A stretch of 59,378 nt of DNA from positions 1-59,378 of the forward strand of contig JAJSLK010000013.1 of assembly GCA_021272165.1 (NCBI GenBank), given 5' to 3'. Both the position numbers and the translations under genes were made by a program. The stretch is from Methylacidiphilales bacterium. Its GTDB lineage: Bacteria > Verrucomicrobiota > Verrucomicrobiia > Methylacidiphilales > UBA1321. Below the pieces are notes generated by a model. The model made no database searches. It was not told the origin of the DNA and saw only the letters and a list, made by a program, of their open reading frames with translations. Below are positions 52,501 to 59,378 of the stretch, one piece after another. Numbering within the stretch: position 1 is the first letter of the stretch; every line of letters begins with the position of its first letter.

Positions 52501-53421
52501 CTAACTCACTTCCAGCCACACCGTCTTCGCGCCATGGCCCATGGGAAAATCGGGCAGCGCCGCACTCGCCTGAAACCGTCCGCTCCGTCCCGCCATCCGC
52601 AACGCCCCCCGGCCCGCCCGTTCCAGGTCGGCCACCTGCATCTCCGAATGGTTCACCGACAGCAGCAGCCTCGCCCCTGGCGCTGCCACTTCCAGCGCCA
52701 GCACCACCAGTTGGTCGAAATCCCGCTGCACCTGAAACGCCTTCCCCGCCTGGTTCCGCGAAAATGTCGGCGGATCGAGAATGATCGTGTCGAATCTCTC
52801 CCCCCGCCGCGCCAGCCTCGGCAACACCCCCAGCACATCGTCCGCGATAAACTTGTGCCCATCCGTTTCCAGCCCATTGCGCCGGAAATTTTCCTCACCC
52901 CGGGTCAACGAGCGCCTCGATAAATCCACGCTCACCGTCTCCGCTCCGGCCAGCGCCCCCACCACCGAAAACGAACACGTATATGCAAACGTATTCAGCA
53001 ACCGTTTCGGCTGCGACGTTCGCACCCGCGCCCGATTTGCCCGCTGATCGATGAACAGCCCCGCCGAATAGCCCCCACCGAAGTCGAGCCCATACCGCAC
53101 GCCCGCCTCCCTCGCCTCTGTCTCCAATGTGCCACCCATCTCCTCTCGTAACAAAACCGGCGCACCCCGCTCCGAGGCTGCCAGCGGCAGGTATTTCCCA
53201 AAAATCCTTTGAACTTCCAAACCATATCCGGCGCATCGCTGGCCAATTTCCGCCAGCAGCTCATCACGCCCCTTCTCCGTCTGGTAAGAAAGCAGCAGAT
53301 TGGCTCCAAATCGCTCCAGCCAAAAATCCGGGCCCGTCGCCAGCCGGTGCGCATCGGTCCCCTCCGCCTCCAAACCCGCCAGAACATCCGGTGAAACCCA
53401 CTCCATCGGCCCCGATTCCAT
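52501..53421 (-). CDS. Class I SAM-dependent methyltransferase (RlmI/RlmK-like)
   Basis: The 306-residue protein has the SAM-binding region (LLNTFAYTCSFSVVGALAGA), the motif DTIILDPPTFSRNQ typical of RlmI/RlmK-type rRNA methyltransferases, and LLLSVNHSEMQ. The start is the ATG at 53421 because GGAAGG lies eight bases upstream of it, and the upstream extension of the frame looks non-coding. A PUA domain, present in RlmI, is not evident at the N-terminus. rRNA cytosine C5 methylation is the family's best known role, and the exact target is not shown. Confidence 0.85.
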   Translation of the reverse strand: MESGPMEWVSPDVLAGLEAEGTDAHRLATGPDFWLERFGANLLLSYQTEKGRDELLAEIGQRCAGYGLEVQRIFGKYLPLAASERGAPVLLREEMGGTLETEAREAGVRYGLDFGGGYSAGLFIDQRANRARVRTSQPKRLLNTFAYTCSFSVVGALAGAETVSVDLSRRSLTRGEENFRRNGLETDGHKFIADDVLGVLPRLARRGERFDTIILDPPTFSRNQAGKAFQVQRDFDQLVVLALEVAAPGARLLLSVNHSEMQVADLERAGRGALRMAGRSGRFQASAALPDFPMGHGAKTVWLEVS

Positions 53422-54101
53422 CCCTGAAACCTTCCGGGGAACAGATTTCCCACGCTGAAAAGGGACCGCTTCGGGACGCTTCCGATCGTTTCTCACGTGG
53501 CCCCATTTATGCCTAATTTGGCCGCCATCGGAAAGGACGAACGCCCCTCCCTTTCGTTCTTTCGTGTTAATACCGCGTATCTTTTGTGAAAATCCGTTGG
53601 CATAATACGTGCTGATGCTCTGTCCGTGCATTTGGCTAACCTCAGGGTAACCAAGAGTTGCAGGAGGAGATGGACGGGATTTGTGGCGGCGGTGACTGTG
53701 AGCATCACAGTCTGCGATGCCCAACAAATCGGTTTATCGCCTTCCTTCGGCCTTTCGTTGACTGGCCAGGTTGAACCCTCACTCCAAACTAAGCGTCCTG
53801 AGCAAAAAACGCCAGACGTCATCGCTCCTTTCTCGCTCGCCAATGAGCCGGTTGTGGGCCGCACCCCCCTTTCCGCAAGTTCCTCATGCTTTGTTGGTTC
53901 AGAAGGATTTCGTTATACCCTGGTCCTAGCGGCCTGGAGCATTCCTTTTTTCCTGCGCTTGAACTCCTGTGAAAGCCCAAGAGCACCCCCGCCTATGGAC
54001 CCACCATTTCGTTGTTAGCCTTTTTTTTCGAAGCTTTGACTTCGGTCGAAGTAATCAAGTTCAGTCAGCATATAAACCAATTTTTATCAAAAAACTAATT
54101 T
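53422..54101. other. Regulatory interval upstream of amtB
   Basis: This 680-base gap has no gene I can support. An open frame at 53626-54018 looks spurious. It contains a sigma-54-like element TTGGCATAATACGTGCT (53597-53613, GG-N10-GC), a perfect palindrome GACTGTGA-GCA-TCACAGTC (53694-53712), and a short palindrome ACTTCGGTCGAAGT (54039-54052) about 50 bases before amtB. The first lies far from amtB, so its use is doubtful. Confidence 0.45.
53694..53712. promoter_or_regulatory. Perfect 8-base-arm inverted repeat
   Basis: GACTGTGA and TCACAGTC are separated by GCA. It resembles a CRP-like half-site pair (TGTGA, TCACA), but the spacer of 3 instead of 6 makes a CRP site unlikely. It is upstream of amtB, and its function is unknown. 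Confidence 0.4.
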
Positions 54102-55727
54102 ATGATTAAACGTCTTTCCTCCATTACCCGATGGTCGGTGTGTGGTCTTGTCTTGGCTTTTGGAGCCATCCAAGCCCACGCCCAGGCCACTAACGCAGCT
54201 CCAGCCGCTGCTCCGGCGCCAGCCGCAGGGGCTGCCGCTCCGGCTGCGGCCCCTGCGGCGGCTCCGGCCCCGGCCAAGCCGACGACCGATCAGCGGCTCG
54301 CTGACCTCGAAGCCTACGTCAACAACGGCACTCCCGGCGGCGATCAGTCGCCTGCTCTGCCGTCGAATCTGACTGGCCCTGGCCCTGGCCATAACGCCTG
54401 GATGCTCACCTCCACCGCGTTGGTGCTCATGATGACCCTGCCCGGACTGGCCCTGTTCTACGGTGGCTTGGTTCGTCGCAAGAACGTCCTCTCCGTTTGC
54501 GCCCAGTGTTTCGCCATCACCGGTTTGGTGACGATTCTCTGGTGGCTCTGCGGTTACGGCCTCGTCTTCGGCATTAACCACGGCTACTGCGATCCCAAGA
54601 CCGGCGCCGCTGGTACCTCGCCCCTGGGCGATCTCCAGTATGCCGCCTTTGGCGATCCCTCGCTCAATCCGTTTGCGAAGACTTATAACAACGATCCGCA
54701 GCCGGCAGCGGTCAATTCCACGCCCAATGGTGGTTACGGTTACTGGATGTCGCAGAACGTTTATGCCTGCTTCCAGCTCACCTTCGCCATCATCACACCG
54801 GCGCTCATTGTCGGCGGTATTGCCGAACGCATGAAGTTCTCCGCCCTGGTGATCTTCATCGGATGCTGGATGTTCCTCGTCTACTTCCCGCTGGCCCACA
54901 ACGTCTGGGGCGTGGACGGTTACATGAACGGCGTCTGGAATGCCAATGCGCCAATTAAAGCCATGGACTTCGCCGGAGGTACCGTGGTGCATATGTCCTC
55001 CGGTTGGTCCGGCCTGACGCTCGCCCTCATCCTGGGCAAACGCCTCGGCTGGGGCAAAACCCACTTCGCTCCCCACAGCACGGTGCTGACCTTCATCGGC
55101 GCTTCGCTGCTCTGGGTCGGCTGGTACGGGTTCAACGCCGGTAGCGCCTGCGCTGCTGACGTCATCGCCGCCAATGCCTTCACCACCACGACCCTCGCCA
55201 CGGCCATCGCCTCCTTCGTCTGGCCCACGGTTGAGTACTTCATCAAGGGCAAGGCCACCGTGGTTGGTTTCTGCTCCGGCGCCGTCGCCGGACTGGTTGT
55301 CATCACCCCGGCTTGCGGCTATGTGACGCCCACGGGCGGCGTGATCATCGGCATCCTCGCCGGTACCATTCCGTTCATCACCACCACCTACCTCAAGCCG
55401 CTCCTCGGTTATGATGACGCGCTCGACGTCTTCGGCGTTCACGCCGTCGGCGGAATGTGCGGCGCCATTGCCACCGGCTTCCTGGCCTCCGACACCATCA
55501 ACGGAAACCTCGACACCAACGTCAAGGACCTCTGCGACTGGAGCAAGGGCCATCACCTTTACATCTACCAGCTCGAAGCGGTGGGTGTGACTATCCTCCT
55601 CTCGGTCATTGGCACGGCGATCATTGGCTTCGCGCTGAAGTTCACCCTCGGCCTGCGCCCGACTCCGGAACAGGAAGAGGCTGGTCTCGACATCTCCGAT
55701 CACGGCGAAGAGGGCTATATCCTCTAG
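54102..55727 (+). CDS. amtB: Ammonium transporter AmtB
   Basis: The 541-residue protein has a signal peptide (residues 1-27), a long alanine-proline spacer to about residue 70, a linker, and then the eleven-helix Amt domain from about residue 98. Pore histidines are in VVHMSSGWSGLTLAL and DVFGVHAVGGMCGAI. It conducts ammonium or ammonia into the cell. The exported low-complexity N-terminal segment is longer than in E. coli AmtB. glnK follows 87 bases downstream, which is the standard pairing that lets PII block the pore. Confidence 0.96.
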   Translation: MIKRLSSITRWSVCGLVLAFGAIQAHAQATNAAPAAAPAPAAGAAAPAAAPAAAPAPAKPTTDQRLADLEAYVNNGTPGGDQSPALPSNLTGPGPGHNAWMLTSTALVLMMTLPGLALFYGGLVRRKNVLSVCAQCFAITGLVTILWWLCGYGLVFGINHGYCDPKTGAAGTSPLGDLQYAAFGDPSLNPFAKTYNNDPQPAAVNSTPNGGYGYWMSQNVYACFQLTFAIITPALIVGGIAERMKFSALVIFIGCWMFLVYFPLAHNVWGVDGYMNGVWNANAPIKAMDFAGGTVVHMSSGWSGLTLALILGKRLGWGKTHFAPHSTVLTFIGASLLWVGWYGFNAGSACAADVIAANAFTTTTLATAIASFVWPTVEYFIKGKATVVGFCSGAVAGLVVITPACGYVTPTGGVIIGILAGTIPFITTTYLKPLLGYDDALDVFGVHAVGGMCGAIATGFLASDTINGNLDTNVKDLCDWSKGHHLYIYQLEAVGVTILLSVIGTAIIGFALKFTLGLRPTPEQEEAGLDISDHGEEGYIL

Positions 55728-55757
55728 TCTTTATCGGATAAGGAGCCATATTACTAA

Positions 55758-56153
<396 letters not shown>

Positions 56154-56177
56154 TTCCTTATTCCATTAATCAGGGGC

Positions 56178-56208
56178 AAAGGGCGGACCATTGTGGTCCG
56201 CCCTTTTT
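56178..56208 (+). terminator. Intrinsic terminator after glnK
   Basis: The arms AAAGGGCGGACCA (56178-56190) and TGGTCCGCCCTTT (56194-56206) pair perfectly around the loop TTG. The T-run extends to 56208, giving a classical Rho-independent terminator. It ends the amtB-glnK transcript 24 bases after the glnK stop. Confidence 0.92.
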
Positions 56209-56275
56209 GCTTTTACCTCTCATATCTGGTCATATCTGCATTGACCGCAAATGCTTCCGAGTGTATTTAAGGTGC

Positions 56276-57184
56276 GTGCCGCGGAAACTCCCCCTTCCGG
56301 TCTCCCTCTTGGCCATCACTCTGGTGGCAGGCACATCTCTGCTGCGCGCCAGCGATTCCTCCGATTCTGACGGCTATCGCAAAATCCCCTATAAAGCGGC
56401 TGATGGCAAAACCGCCTATATCCGCGTCAAAAAGGATGCCGATCCCCTCGGCAGCATGCCCAAGCCTGCTCCGGGCGATAAATACGATCCCGAGCGCATT
56501 TTCAGTCATACCAGCAGTTTCGCCGACAAATCTTTTTCCGCTGGCGACACCTCCCTTTCCAAAAACGATTCAGCGGACAAGGATATTACCGAACACGCTT
56601 TCGTCACCAAATCCTATAATCCGGGCGCCTCCTCCGGGCGGGATGAAACCACCCCCAATCTCAACACCCATTTCTCCACCCAGGCCACCACCGCCTACGG
56701 CTACAATTTCGACGAATATAACCGGGCCTTCGCCGCGGACGTTAATTCCGACCAAAACAAAAAATCACTCTTTGCCTCCCGAACCTCGTCCGACCAGGGC
56801 CGCACCGCCGACATTGGCGGCAGCGCATTCAATACCTATTCATCCTCCCTCGCCGATAAAACCTATGGCGGCCCCGAAGCTGAAGCCATCCACCGCGACC
56901 TTCAGAAAATCAACGACGGCCTCATGCAAATGAAGGACCTCCCGAACCGTCCCCTGACCGTCGATGAAGTCCGCGCCCTGATCAACCATGGCTTCAAGCC
57001 CGATACCAATGAGCCTCCGGCATCCGAAAGCAAGCCGCTCAATGACCCTTCCTATCAGCCTGAACCGCTCCGCGACGCGCCTCCTCCCGGCGATACTGAA
57101 GATGACAAGGACGATTCCGTTCCGCCTCCCGGCACCATTGCCCAGCCTCCGCCGGAAAATTCCGAGCCTCTCCCTAATCGCTAA
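56276..57184 (+). CDS. Exported hypothetical protein, 302 aa
   Basis: I place the start at the GTG at 56276, preceded by AAGG at 56269-56272. A TTG at 56207 lies in the terminator and is unlikely. The N-terminus is a signal peptide (RKLPLPVSLLAITLVAGTSL, then LRASD). The mature protein is Ser/Asp-rich, mostly without clear domains, with a short helical part near residues 210-245 (HRDLQKINDGLMQMKDL) and a Pro-rich acidic C-terminus. It is probably an intrinsically flexible envelope protein. No family recognised. Confidence 0.6.
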   Translation: MPRKLPLPVSLLAITLVAGTSLLRASDSSDSDGYRKIPYKAADGKTAYIRVKKDADPLGSMPKPAPGDKYDPERIFSHTSSFADKSFSAGDTSLSKNDSADKDITEHAFVTKSYNPGASSGRDETTPNLNTHFSTQATTAYGYNFDEYNRAFAADVNSDQNKKSLFASRTSSDQGRTADIGGSAFNTYSSSLADKTYGGPEAEAIHRDLQKINDGLMQMKDLPNRPLTVDEVRALINHGFKPDTNEPPASESKPLNDPSYQPEPLRDAPPPGDTEDDKDDSVPPPGTIAQPPPENSEPLPNR

Positions 57185-57223
57185 ATTTTTGGGAATGCTC
57201 TCATCTTTCGCCTGACGGAAGAA

Positions 57224-57805
57224 TCAGGGCGTCACCGTCAATTGCGTTTGCGCCGTCATCTCGGGATAATTCGCCATCACCGCCTGCACGGTGTAGGTTC
57301 CCGGCGTCAGCGGCAGGCTCATGTCATCGAAATCAACGCTTTCCGAATAAACCAGCTTGTCGTCCTGGTTCACCATCGACGTACCCACCGTCTGCACGAA
57401 GTCGTGGTCATCCGTGTAGGTGTAAACCACCCCGCCGGAGCTGTTCACGATCCGGAAATCCCACCGCTGCGCCGTCGGAAACGAAAGCGTGTAAGTCTTC
57501 TTCGCATGATTATGCACTGAAAACGTGATTTTAACGCTCGGGTTGGGCCCCACCGCCTTCGCGGTCGTAAGTGAAAGTGGATTCGGCGTTATCTCCAGCT
57601 TCGAATCAAACGACTTCGGATCGACCTCATTTGCCCGCTGGATCCGTTTCGGGTCTCCGTTGAAAATGCTGAAGTGATTTCCACCCGTGTCCCAGGTGCT
57701 CCGCGGCACCGTATTTTTGCTTGGATTGACTTCAATGGCTGAAGCCATGCCGAAAAAAGCCGCTGCTGCTCCGAACCAAAGAAAAACCGGTGAAATCCAT
57801 CGCAT
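57224..57805 (-). CDS. Exported BsuPI-like protein
   Basis: The 193-residue protein has a signal peptide (ISPVFLWFGAAAAFFGMASA). The mature domain (about 65-193) fits the BsuPI (intracellular proteinase inhibitor) fold: 'VKITFSVHNHAKKTYTLSFP', AQRWDFRIVNSSGGVVYTYT, and the later LPLTPGTYTVQAVMANYPEM. BsuPI domains are immunoglobulin-like. Protease inhibition is known for the Bacillus member only, and here it is an inference. It is convergent with the preceding exported protein gene and divergent from the following one. Confidence 0.75.
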   Translation of the reverse strand: MRWISPVFLWFGAAAAFFGMASAIEVNPSKNTVPRSTWDTGGNHFSIFNGDPKRIQRANEVDPKSFDSKLEITPNPLSLTTAKAVGPNPSVKITFSVHNHAKKTYTLSFPTAQRWDFRIVNSSGGVVYTYTDDHDFVQTVGTSMVNQDDKLVYSESVDFDDMSLPLTPGTYTVQAVMANYPEMTAQTQLTVTP

Positions 57806-57882
57806 AACCTCTCATCCTATCAAAATAGCCTTTTCGTTCAAATCTTTTGCCTTCAATGCCCCAGCGGCCCTATCTTCCCTTC

Positions 57883-58353
57883 ATGCGCCTGACCGGCCTC
57901 ATCTTTGCGTCCCTACTCCTCGGATTTCTGCCCGCCGTTGCCGGCCACAGCCCGCCCAAGGTCTTCCTCCGGGTCCACATCCAGACCGCCGGCCAGGGAC
58001 TTCCTGAAACCCAGGCCACCACCATTGAGCTTCCCCCCGACGGCGAGACCATCCAGATTCGCGCCATTCCCGAAGTCACCGAACGCAACCTTATCGACGT
58101 CAAAACCGAACCTGATGGCGGCGTCCGCCTCTTCTTCAACCATCAAGGCTCGGTCGCCCTCAATGTCGCCACCGGCGAAAACCAGGGTCGCATCATGGTC
58201 GTTCTTATCAATGGCTATGTCGCCTATGCCCCTGTCATCGACGAACAGATCACCGACGGCCAGCTCGTCATTCCGCATCGACTCAACGACCTCGCCATCA
58301 GCGCGCTTCAGGAAGTCGCCCGTGAAAATGCCCGCCAGGCCAACAAAACTTGA
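57883..58353 (+). CDS. Exported protein with SecD P1-head-like domain
   Basis: From the ATG at 57883 (156 residues) the protein has a signal peptide (MRLTGLIFASLLLGFLPAVA). The C-terminal half (about 95-150) resembles the P1 head of SecD (RIMVVLINGYVAYAPVIDEQ, then ITDGQLVIPHRLNDLAISAL). SecD uses that region to handle exported proteins at the periplasmic side of the Sec channel. As a free exported protein its role is unclear. An upstream ATG at 57856 is in frame but would not give a typical signal peptide. Repeat B follows nine bases after the stop. Confidence 0.65.
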   Translation: MRLTGLIFASLLLGFLPAVAGHSPPKVFLRVHIQTAGQGLPETQATTIELPPDGETIQIRAIPEVTERNLIDVKTEPDGGVRLFFNHQGSVALNVATGENQGRIMVVLINGYVAYAPVIDEQITDGQLVIPHRLNDLAISALQEVARENARQANKT

Positions 58354-58362
58354 TGTCTCAGC

Positions 58363-58460
58363 GGTAGCCATCGACCGCCAGGCGACGGAACTGCGCGTCA
58401 GCGCATATCTGGAAATCAGTCATCCTGAGCAAACCGGGCTTGTCCCGGGCAAAGCTGTCG
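58363..58460 (+). repeat. Composite intergenic repeat, modules B-A
   Basis: Module B (58363-58388) differs from 19481-19506 at two positions of 26, which break neither hairpin arm fully. Module A (58419-58460) starts GTCATCCTGAGC and contains the inverted pair CCGGGC and GCCCGG type sequence, close to the copy at 4025-4070. Here the order is B then A. Confidence 0.8.
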
Positions 58461-58479
58461 CTCGCTAAAAGGCGCTACT

Positions 58480-59115
58480 TTATAGCGGCACCGATTCGGA
58501 ATCAGGCTTCCGGCCCAATAGCGACTCCAGGGCTCCTACCGAGACCAATACCTTAAATGCGGAAGACGCGAAAGCGCTCAAGTTCTCCAACAATCGGCGA
58601 TCCTCCAACTGAAATTTGCGGTTCTTGTTGTGAATGACGGCCCAGATTGTACCGACGGGCTTGTCTTCAACGTGAAATGGTATGAGTAAAACCTCTTCCA
58701 AAGGAGGCGTAATGGGCTCGAGGTAGGTAAAATGCCTTTCCGGATGCAAAAACAGAATGGCTTCATTCCGATCCAAAACCGTGCCGCACGGGCCAAAACT
58801 CCTCGGCGTGCCTCCGCCCAAGAAAGGAGACAAGCCTCCCGCCACCGCAGGCCAAACGAATCGTCCGTTCTTTTCGTCCAATAAACTGATTCCCGCGGAG
58901 TCGGCCATGGACAACTTGAGGACCATGTTCACCAATTTTTGAAAGAAATCATGCGGCGACTTGGCCAGCTCCTGAGTCAGCTCAAGCTCCGCCTGATTTT
59001 CGGCATCCCGGTCCCTGGTTCGAGTCTTCCTCTGCTTCAGTTCGCTGGTTGCGATGACCGACTCCAAGTCGCAGGCCGTGGGCTTCAAAAGAGAAGCAGG
59101 AGGGGCTGCGTTCAT
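58480..59115 (-). CDS. GAF-domain protein
   Basis: The 211-residue protein has an N-terminal helical region (about 20-55, rich in Glu and Gln) and then one GAF domain: 'VLKLSMADSAGISLLDEKNG', SFGPCGTVLDRNEAILFLHP, and VEDKPVGTIWAVIHNKNRKF. GAF domains bind small ligands or chromophores. No kinase, cyclase or output domain follows, so it is a stand-alone sensor-like protein. C in GPCG is a typical conserved position. Partner unknown. Confidence 0.85.
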   Translation of the reverse strand: MNAAPPASLLKPTACDLESVIATSELKQRKTRTRDRDAENQAELELTQELAKSPHDFFQKLVNMVLKLSMADSAGISLLDEKNGRFVWPAVAGGLSPFLGGGTPRSFGPCGTVLDRNEAILFLHPERHFTYLEPITPPLEEVLLIPFHVEDKPVGTIWAVIHNKNRKFQLEDRRLLENLSAFASSAFKVLVSVGALESLLGRKPDSESVPL

Positions 59116-59296
59116 TCTCGGATTCTCATTAGGATACCAGCGTAGACCAAAGTCGTTGGGTAGTCCAAGGCTTACTTAACCGAGAAGAAAAAGGGAATAG
59201 GCACCTTTTCGGTTTCGGAATTAGTCTTCTTTTTCATCCTAGGAAGTGTTAGCGATTTAGCTTGATCTGGATGAGGGTTGAGCAGATAAAGTGGGG

Positions 59297-59378
59297 ATGC
59301 GACAACGAGAGGAGCAACCCCGAAGACTAATCAACGACGAGATGTGGCGGATGCTGGAAAAGCATCTGGAAGAAATCC
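59297..59378 (+). CDS. Possible transposase, 5' end only
   Basis: An ATG at 59297 after GGGG opens a frame that runs to the window edge. The 27 visible residues (REEQPRRLINDEMWRMLEKH) loosely resemble the start of IS5-type transposases, where a motif of the form LTDEQW..I..LL follows a basic start. The upstream region (59116-59296) is AT-rich and could contain the left end of the element, but no terminal repeat could be confirmed. The gene is cut, so this stays tentative. Confidence 0.35.
   Translation, partial: MRQREEQPRRLINDEMWRMLEKHLEEI

Noticed and set aside
53694-53712. CRP-binding site
   Set aside because: The arms fit TGTGA and TCACA, but the spacer is 3 bases rather than 6, so a CRP dimer would not fit. 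It is kept only as an unexplained palindrome.
53626-54018. A 130-codon plus-strand open frame upstream of amtB
   Set aside because: It lacks a good ribosome-binding site or recognisable family, and its composition changes along its length. The region is better read as regulatory or decayed sequence.

Overview
The window reads like a chromosomal segment of a GC-rich bacterium of the Verrucomicrobiota, or the wider Planctomycetes-Verrucomicrobia group. The strongest pointer is the protein at 15094-15573, which I recognise as the Minf_1886-type family described from verrucomicrobia and planctomycetes. Supporting signs are the GYF_2 and DUF1844 proteins, the large two-domain M16 protease and the DUF2126 transglutaminase. 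Housekeeping genes dominate (lepA, rpe, ruvB, ybeY, phoH, pyrE, gcvP, lpd, ftsH, amtB, glnK, ppk). I see no phage, plasmid or CRISPR, and no tRNA or rRNA. The species is not identifiable from sequence alone. Long antisense reading frames, such as those opposite ftsH and the M16 protease, are by-products of GC-rich codon usage and were left out.

Layout. 1-700: two tandem exported paralogs, the first cut by the window edge. 715-5971: lepA, rpe, a glyoxalase, an M42 aminopeptidase and a MESH1-like protein whose HD metal site is degraded. 6426-9434: one unbroken frame joining a BtuF-like binding domain to polyphosphate kinase 1. 9736-18890: ruvB, yjbQ, two exported proteins, an XRE-metallo-beta-lactamase fusion, an inositol monophosphatase, a broken ParE-like toxin gene, the Minf_1886 protein and an M16 protease. 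18963-22564: a DUF1844 protein, then the minus-strand unit phoH-pgpH-ybeY. 22643-26620: an FHA membrane protein divergent from a four-gene unit (coiled-coil membrane protein, a protein ending in an IscX domain, ridA, pyrE). 26637-31037: hrpB and an Rrf2 regulator with four cysteines, divergent from a chromate transporter.

31038-37378 is a tightly spaced minus-strand run: lpd, a phosphodiester glycosidase, gcvP, a degenerate metallo-beta-lactamase-fold protein and an exported protein. A PhoR-like kinase and ftsH follow. 41184-45050 is a small envelope-glycan cluster (flippase, GT9-like enzyme, GT-C-like membrane protein), followed by a DUF2126 transglutaminase, a hybrid histidine kinase and a low-GC ankyrin lipoprotein. 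52501-59378 holds an rRNA-type methyltransferase, amtB-glnK with a strong terminator, several small exported proteins (one BsuPI-like, one SecD-P1-head-like), a GAF protein and the start of what may be a transposase.

Several intergenic gaps carry short modular repeats, called A, B, C and D here. They recur in the order A or B, then C, then D, always on the same strand. The most interesting protein-level observations are the IscX fusion, the MESH1-like pseudo-hydrolase, the BtuF-PPK1 fusion and the palindrome cluster between the FHA gene and the IscX operon. No single feature clearly amounts to a complete, previously undescribed system.
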